Positions 6,451 through 10,215 of a stretch of 10,215 nt of DNA are shown in pieces. Under the pieces are notes generated by a model that did not search any database, was not told the origin of the DNA, and was given only the letters and a program-made list of their open reading frames with translations. The position numbers were made by a program, and so were the translations under genes. The DNA lies in NCBI GenBank assembly GCA_031254635.1, contig JAIRUB010000176.1, positions 1 to 10,215 on the forward strand, in the 5' to 3' direction. Source of the DNA: Prevotellaceae bacterium (GTDB taxonomy: Bacteria > Bacteroidota > Bacteroidia > Bacteroidales > UBA932). Every line of letters starts with the position of its first letter. Positions within the stretch are counted from its first letter, which is position 1.

Positions 6451-8205
6451 ATGAATGATATACAGCAAAAACAATTAGGCGCAACATTGTGGAATATAGC
6501 CGATAAACTTCGCGGAGCTATGAACCCTGATGATTTTCGTGATTATATGTTGTCATTTCTTTTCCTGCGCTACCTTTCAGATAATTATGAAGAAGCCGCA
6601 AAGAAGGAACTTGGCAGCGATTACTTGCAATGTGAAGAAGAAATAAAAGTGATTTACTCCGCTGCTAACCGGGATGAAATGATTCTATTGGTAAAAGAGC
6701 AGGTAGTAGATTATTATGAAAAACAGCAATTGGGCGTGACGGCAAAGCAGATGATGGTTGATGATTCTCTTGCAATACTGGAGAACAAAAACCTAACTCC
6801 GCTTTTGATATGGTATGCAAAAAACACAGATCAGGTGACAACATTTGAAAAACAAATGCGACGTAAAGTTCATTTTGTGATTAAGCCATATTATCTGTGG
6901 AGCAATATATATGAGTTATCTCGAATTCAAAGCAAGGACTTGTTAAAAACCTTGCAGGCGGGTTTTAAATATATCGAAAACGAATCTTTTGAAAGCTCAT
7001 TTCGTGGTTTATTCTCAGAAGTAAATCTTGATTCTGATAAGCTAGGAAGAAGTTATGAGGCCCGCAATACAATGCTATGTTCAATTATAACCGAAATTGC
7101 CAAAGGGCTCTCTGAATTTTCTAATGAAAGCGACCTTTTAGGGAACGCCTATGAATATTTGATTGGTCAATTTGCGGCAGGTTCAGGAAAAAAAGCCGGG
7201 GAGTTTTATACGCCTCAGCAGATTTCCACTATTCTTTCCCGCATTGTCATACTTGATAGCCAAAACCCCAGCGCGGGCAAAAAGAAATATATCAATAATT
7301 TGTTGGACTTTGCTTGTGGTTCTGGTTCGCTTTTAATCAACGTTAAAAAACAACTTGAACCAAATAGTATCGGACAGATATATGGACAAGAAAAGAACAT
7401 CACAACTTACAACCTTGCACGTATGAACATGCTTCTTCATGGATTCAAAGATTCCGAATTTCAAATATTTCATGGAGATTCGCTGTCAAATGACTGGGAT
7501 GTCTTGAATGAGATGAACCCTGCAAAAAAGTTAAAGTGTGATGCAATCGTAGCAAATCCTCCATTCAGCTATCGTTGGGAACCAAGTGAAACATTGTCTG
7601 AAGATTTTCGCTTTTATAGCTACGGGCTTGCCCCAAAATCGGCGGCTGATTTTGCTTTTCTTCTGCATGGCTTTCATTTTTTAAGTGACGAAGGTACTAT
7701 GGCTATTATATTACCCCATGGGGTTTTGTTCCGTGGCGGCGTAGAAGAAAAAATCAGAACGAAGCTCCTCAAGTATGGTAATATTGATACAATTATTGGT
7801 TTGCCATCCAATCTCTTTTTCTCTACCGGTATCCCTGTTTGCATTCTTGTACTCAAAAAATGCAAACAGTTTAATGACGTGCTGTTCATTAACGCAAGCG
7901 AATATTATGATAGAGGTAAACGCCAAAATGTCCTATTACCGGAACACATCGACAAAATAGTGAAAACATATCAGTTCCGCACGGACGACGATAAAAAATA
8001 TTCACGCCGTGTTTCAATGGAAGAAATTGAAAAAAACAATTATAACCTAAATATATCAAGGTATGTAAGCACCGCTGTAGAAGAAGAAGTTGTTGACCTT
8101 GCAGAAGTGAAAAAGAATCTTGACGAAACCGAGGCTGCCATTAGAAACGCAAAGGCTAAGCATAATCAATTTTTAAAAGAACTTGGTTTGCCTGAGTTGC
8201 TATAA
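6451..8205 (+). CDS. hsdM: Type I restriction enzyme, M (N6-adenine methyltransferase) subunit
   Basis: SAM-dependent adenine-N6 DNA methyltransferase that protects host DNA and forms the core complex with HsdS. The 584-residue product has the HsdM N-terminal helical domain (about 5-180, including the family-typical FRDYMLSFLFLRYLSDNY at 29-46), then AGEFYTP (249-255) before the Rossmann domain. SAM-binding motif I is DFACGSGSLL (286-295) and catalytic motif IV is NPPF (369-372). The C-terminal coiled segment (about 545-575) fits the docking helix to HsdS. I place the start at ATG 6451, because the conserved N-terminus begins there and GAGGGAA (6437-6443) is a good ribosome-binding site. An in-frame ATG at 6385 would lie inside the upstream gene and add an unrelated 22-residue extension. 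It ends with TAATG, after which no gene follows closely. Confidence 0.97.
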   Translation: MNDIQQKQLGATLWNIADKLRGAMNPDDFRDYMLSFLFLRYLSDNYEEAAKKELGSDYLQCEEEIKVIYSAANRDEMILLVKEQVVDYYEKQQLGVTAKQMMVDDSLAILENKNLTPLLIWYAKNTDQVTTFEKQMRRKVHFVIKPYYLWSNIYELSRIQSKDLLKTLQAGFKYIENESFESSFRGLFSEVNLDSDKLGRSYEARNTMLCSIITEIAKGLSEFSNESDLLGNAYEYLIGQFAAGSGKKAGEFYTPQQISTILSRIVILDSQNPSAGKKKYINNLLDFACGSGSLLINVKKQLEPNSIGQIYGQEKNITTYNLARMNMLLHGFKDSEFQIFHGDSLSNDWDVLNEMNPAKKLKCDAIVANPPFSYRWEPSETLSEDFRFYSYGLAPKSAADFAFLLHGFHFLSDEGTMAIILPHGVLFRGGVEEKIRTKLLKYGNIDTIIGLPSNLFFSTGIPVCILVLKKCKQFNDVLFINASEYYDRGKRQNVLLPEHIDKIVKTYQFRTDDDKKYSRRVSMEEIEKNNYNLNISRYVSTAVEEEVVDLAEVKKNLDETEAAIRNAKAKHNQFLKELGLPELL

Positions 8206-8275
8206 TGAAAAGGTGATTGTGTGAAGTTAATCCTTTTAACCCTCGTGACAGAAAGCAAAAAAAATACGGTATGAG

Positions 8276-8382
8276 CTGTATAAGTAGTATCACGGGTAGT
8301 ATCACAGGTAGTATCACGGGTAGTATCACGGGTAGTATCGCGGGTAGTATCACGCAAAGTGAAAACTATGATAAATCGGAAA
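8276..8382 (+). repeat. Left direct copy of the mrnC leader/start region (degenerate, with expanded 12-bp array)
   Basis: The left end CTGTATAAGTAGTATCAC (8276-8293) matches 10017-10034 at 16 of 18 bases. After an expanded array, ACGCAAAGTGAAAAC...GATAAATCGGAAA (8352-8382) matches 10057-10087 at 26 of 31 bases. The right copy contains the ribosome-binding site and GTG start of mrnC. Here the same positions read AAAGTG and TAT, so initiation is lost and the frame soon stops (TGA 8421-8423). It is best read as a dead duplicate of the mrnC 5' end. Confidence 0.75.
8283..8354. repeat. 12-bp tandem array 1, six copies of (A/G)GTAGTATCACG
   Basis: Six exact 12-bp steps cover 8283-8354. Four units read AGTAGTATCACG or GGTAGTATCACG, one ends in A (8295-8306) and one has ATCGCG (8331-8342). 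Because the period is a multiple of three, every frame that has no stop in one unit stays open across the array. The apparent repeat peptides (such as SITG repeated) are therefore not evidence of coding. Two units of the same sequence occur in front of mrnC at 10024-10047. Confidence 0.9.
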
Positions 8383-8405
8383 TCAGGAAACATTACCTGT
8401 GTAAC

Positions 8406-8434
8406 TTGACTTATTCGTGTTGATATGCTATTGT
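8406..8434 (+). promoter_or_regulatory. Predicted sigma-A type promoter for the AlbA_2 gene
   Basis: The -35 box TTGACT (8406-8411) is followed after exactly 17 bases by TATTGT (8429-8434), with an extended -10 TG at 8426-8427. Transcription would begin about 8440-8442, at the first unit of the second 12-bp array, so the array would form the 5' untranslated leader of the downstream gene. This is the best-spaced promoter I found in the window. It suggests the AlbA_2 gene is expressed separately from the restriction operon. Confidence 0.6.
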
Positions 8435-8438
8435 TTAT

Positions 8439-8496
8439 GAGAACAGCATTGAGAACAGTATTGAGAACAGCATTGAGGACAGCATTGAGAACAGCA
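8439..8496. repeat. 12-bp tandem array 2, about five copies of GAGAACAGCATT
   Basis: Units at 8439-8450, 8451-8462 (GAGAACAGTATT), 8463-8474, 8475-8486 (GAGGACAGCATT) and a partial unit at 8487-8496. The sequence is unrelated to array 1 but has the same 12-bp period. The array lies between the predicted -10 box and the ribosome-binding site of the AlbA_2 gene, so it could be an operator array or a structured leader. A short ATG frame through it (8437-8508) begins before the likely transcription start and has no ribosome-binding site. Confidence 0.9.
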
Positions 8497-8521
8497 AAAT
8501 ATATATAATGGAGCCGCAAAT

Positions 8522-10015
8522 ATGGCAATACCGATCAACATCAACGATTTAATAAACCGGCGGGTTATTGAAGGCGCCCGGATTGAATACAAAGCTAACT
8601 GGAACCCCGAGCCAGTTTTGCACACTATATGCGCCTTCGCAAACGACACGGACAATTGGGGCGGTGGTTATATTGTGCTTGGTATTGAAGAACAAGACGG
8701 ATTGCCGCGCCTACCTATATCTGGGATAACAAAAAGCTCTGTTGAAAAAATAAGTAGAGAACTCCTCAATGTTTGTAATCTGATTGAACCCAGATACATC
8801 CCTGTTTCAGAACATTTTGTTTATAATGGCAAAGATTTGCTTGTATTATGGGTTCCGGGCGGTTCAAACAGACCATATAAGTGCCCGGAAAGGCTCTCGG
8901 CGCCTTTTGGCAAGTCGTACTATATTCGCCGGTTATCCAGTACGATTAAGGCAAACGCGAAAGATGTACAAGAATTATTTGCCCTTTCAGAAACCATTCC
9001 ATATGATGACCGGATAAACCCCAAAGCAGATGTTGAAGATCTACGCCCGGCGCTTATAATCAATTTTCTTCATGAGGTTCAAAGTGGGCTTTATGAGCCA
9101 GCGAAGACAATGCAGCTTCGCTCACTGGCACTCGACTTGAGAATTGCGGAGGGCCCGGCTGAGTATTTTAAACCGCTTAATGTGGGGCTTATGTTCTTTA
9201 ATGACCGCCCGGACAACTATTTTAGGTATGCGCGAATAGAAGTCGTGGATAAACCGGATGAAACCGGTACCGGCATGACTGAAAAAATATTCACCGGGCC
9301 ATTGGACCGGCAGTTACGCGATGCGCTGGCCTACATTAGAAACTATATTATCAAAGAAAAAATCGTCAAACACGCGAACGTGGCTGAAGCGGAGAGAATC
9401 TATAATTTCCCCTACGCCGCAGTTGAGGAAGGGCTTTCAAATGCTGTTCACCATAAAGATTACCAGGTTCCGGAACCAATTACTGTAACAGTAACTCCGG
9501 AAAAGATGGAGATTCTCAGTTTTCCAGGACCGGACAGGTCAATTTCGGATGAGAGCATCCAGACATTGCGGATGGTTGCCACCAGGTACCGTAACCGGCG
9601 AATAGGCGAATTTTTGAAAGAGCTACGTTTGGTGGAAGGAAGAAACACAGGTATACCCTCTATGCTACGCGCCCTTGCTGGCAATGGATCCGCGTTGCCC
9701 TTGTTTGAAACAGATGATGATAGGAGCTACTTCCGTGCTACTTTCTTGGTGCATAGCGCTTTTGTAGATGATAAGAAAAATGCTGAGCTCAAACCTACAA
9801 AGCGTAAGAAAAAGGCAGATGTGAAAGCCGCTGTGCTGGAAGCGCTCGCCACAGATATCTTATCCTCGCAGGAGCTGGCCGCTGAAGTGGGATACTCAAC
9901 GCACAGAAGTGGGGCGTTTTACCGAATAGTCAATGAATTGGTCGAGGAAGGCAAAATTGCCTATACGAATCCCGATAAGCTAAGTGATAGCAATCAAAAA
10001 ATATATAAGAGATAA
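8522..10015 (+). CDS. AlbA_2 (Schlafen-type) / GHKL-like ATPase / winged-helix protein
   Basis: A 497-residue member of the family often annotated as a putative DNA-binding domain-containing or ATP-binding transcriptional regulator. The AlbA_2 domain (about 14-150, formerly AAA_4) shows E17 and E22-Y-K24 in EGARIEYK, then ICAFANDTDNWGGGYIVLGI (36-55) and D59. A HATPase_c_4-type domain follows, with the N-box EEGLSNAVHHKDY (302-314), ILSFPGP (331-337) and GRNTGIPSMLRAL (373-385), then a conserved ETDDDRSYFRATFLVH segment. After a lysine-rich linker (424-431), a winged helix lies at about 432-485. GGAG (8510-8513) eight bases upstream fixes ATG 8522. It has its own predicted promoter and is flanked by duplicated mrnC leader sequence. 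Proteins of this family are frequent in defence islands. Whether this one regulates, binds nucleic acid or cuts RNA is not shown. Confidence 0.88.
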   Translation: MAIPININDLINRRVIEGARIEYKANWNPEPVLHTICAFANDTDNWGGGYIVLGIEEQDGLPRLPISGITKSSVEKISRELLNVCNLIEPRYIPVSEHFVYNGKDLLVLWVPGGSNRPYKCPERLSAPFGKSYYIRRLSSTIKANAKDVQELFALSETIPYDDRINPKADVEDLRPALIINFLHEVQSGLYEPAKTMQLRSLALDLRIAEGPAEYFKPLNVGLMFFNDRPDNYFRYARIEVVDKPDETGTGMTEKIFTGPLDRQLRDALAYIRNYIIKEKIVKHANVAEAERIYNFPYAAVEEGLSNAVHHKDYQVPEPITVTVTPEKMEILSFPGPDRSISDESIQTLRMVATRYRNRRIGEFLKELRLVEGRNTGIPSMLRALAGNGSALPLFETDDDRSYFRATFLVHSAFVDDKKNAELKPTKRKKKADVKAAVLEALATDILSSQELAAEVGYSTHRSGAFYRIVNELVEEGKIAYTNPDKLSDSNQKIYKR

Positions 10016-10016
10016 T

Positions 10017-10087
10017 CTGTAAAAGCAGTATCACAGGTAGTATCACCATCAATCAAACGCAAGGTGAAAACGTGGATAAACCGGAAA
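10017..10087 (+). repeat. Right direct copy of the mrnC leader/start region (intact)
   Basis: This is the partner of 8276-8382 in the same orientation. It has two 12-bp units (10024-10047: AGCAGTATCACA, GGTAGTATCACC), a short insert with ATCAATCAA, then ACGCAAGGTGAAAAC GTG GATAAACCGGAAA. It contains the mrnC ribosome-binding site and first codons, so it is the functional copy. Together the two copies bracket the AlbA_2 gene. Confidence 0.75.
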
Positions 10088-10215
10088 ACGAAAACAATAC
10101 AAAAAACTCGCCACTGGCCCTGGCCTATATCGGCGATGCTGTGTACGAGCTGGCTGTGCGGGAGCATCTGCTGAAAAGCGGGGCCTGCAAGGTGGGGGAG
10201 CTGCATGATAAGGCG
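10072..10215 (+). CDS. mrnC: Mini-ribonuclease III, N-terminal part (3' end outside window)
   Basis: Mini-III is a ribonuclease III-like enzyme without a double-stranded RNA-binding domain; in Bacillus it matures 23S rRNA ends. Forty-eight codons are present. After a short hydrophilic N-terminus comes LALAYIGDAVYELAVREHLL, matching the Bacillus ALAYIGDAIFEVYVRHHLL block that holds the first catalytic aspartate, then a GELHDKA match to the conserved LHKK segment. GTG 10072 is chosen because AAGGTG (10061-10066) sits five bases upstream and no ATG, GTG or TTG occurs earlier in the open frame. The promoter is not visible. The gene may depend on read-through from the AlbA_2 gene, whose stop is only 56 bases upstream. 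Confidence 0.9.
   Translation, partial: MDKPENENNTKNSPLALAYIGDAVYELAVREHLLKSGACKVGELHDKA

Noticed and set aside
8209..8237. Terminator after hsdM (AAAAGG 8209-8214 / CCTTTT 8232-8237)
   Set aside because: It has only a six-base AT-rich stem with an 18-base loop and no following T-run, too weak to call.
8217..8423. Open frame from TTG 8217 encoding a peptide with SITG repeated several times
   Set aside because: The repeat period is a multiple of three, so frames stay open by default. The start is a poor TTG, and the segment is explained as a degenerate copy of the mrnC leader.
8283..8496. CRISPR array
   Set aside because: The units are 12 bp, directly tandem and without spacers, and there are no cas genes.
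8437..8508. 23-codon ATG frame through the second 12-bp array (repeats of LRTA)
   Set aside because: There is no ribosome-binding site, the ATG lies upstream of the predicted transcription start, and the frame is open only because the array has no stops.
8166..8528. Minus-strand frame with DTTR and NAVL repeats
   Set aside because: It is the reverse-strand reading of the two 12-bp arrays. Part of it mirrors the hsdM 3' end, and no ribosome-binding site or family match was seen.
8276..10087. Insertion-sequence or transposon structure around the AlbA_2 gene
   Set aside because: The flanking copies are direct and not inverted, they are far too long for a target duplication, and no transposase is present.

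Overview
The window looks like a Gram-positive (Firmicutes-type) chromosome. The left edge is the 3' end of a cysteinyl-tRNA synthetase gene (cysS). The right edge is the first 48 codons of the Mini-ribonuclease III gene (mrnC). These two genes are normally adjacent in Firmicutes such as Bacillus (cysS-mrnC-rlmB). Here about 9.7 kb lies between them, so the window is a defence island inserted at a housekeeping locus. All convincing genes are on the + strand. The cysS and mrnC pieces are visibly GC-rich. The restriction-modification genes are clearly AT-rich, which fits horizontal acquisition.

Layout. 1-408: cysS 3' end. 409-1091: no intact known gene; it holds a hairpin just after cysS, a short ORF with two CxxC pairs, an array of degenerate 23-bp repeats, a decayed 3' end of a DUF4143-type ATPase gene and the hsdR leader. 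1092-8205: a complete Type I restriction-modification operon in the order hsdR - hsdS - prrC - hsdM, with hsdR/hsdS and hsdS/prrC overlapping. 8206-8521: a gap with two different 12-bp tandem arrays, a degenerate copy of the mrnC start region and a good promoter. 8522-10015: an AlbA_2 (Schlafen-type) plus GHKL-like ATPase plus C-terminal winged-helix protein. 10016-10215: mrnC leader and start.

How the parts work together. HsdM and HsdS would form the modification methylase, and HsdR completes the restriction complex. The gene between hsdS and hsdM encodes a PrrC-like anticodon nuclease. It has the ABC-type ATPase core and the Arg-x3-Glu ... His nuclease triad. In E. coli, PrrC is kept silent by its Type Ic partner and is released when a phage inhibits restriction; it then cuts the tRNA-Lys anticodon loop. 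The locus therefore looks like a two-layer anti-phage module: restriction first, translation shut-off if restriction is blocked. The AlbA_2 protein could be a regulator or an added defence factor; its role is not known from the sequence.

The least expected structural signal is that the AlbA_2 gene is flanked by two directly repeated copies of the mrnC upstream/start region (8276-8382 and 10017-10087). The left copy is degenerate and has an expanded 12-bp array. This suggests that the island grew stepwise at the mrnC 5' end by recombination through these repeats. No integrase, transposase, tRNA, rRNA or CRISPR array was seen.
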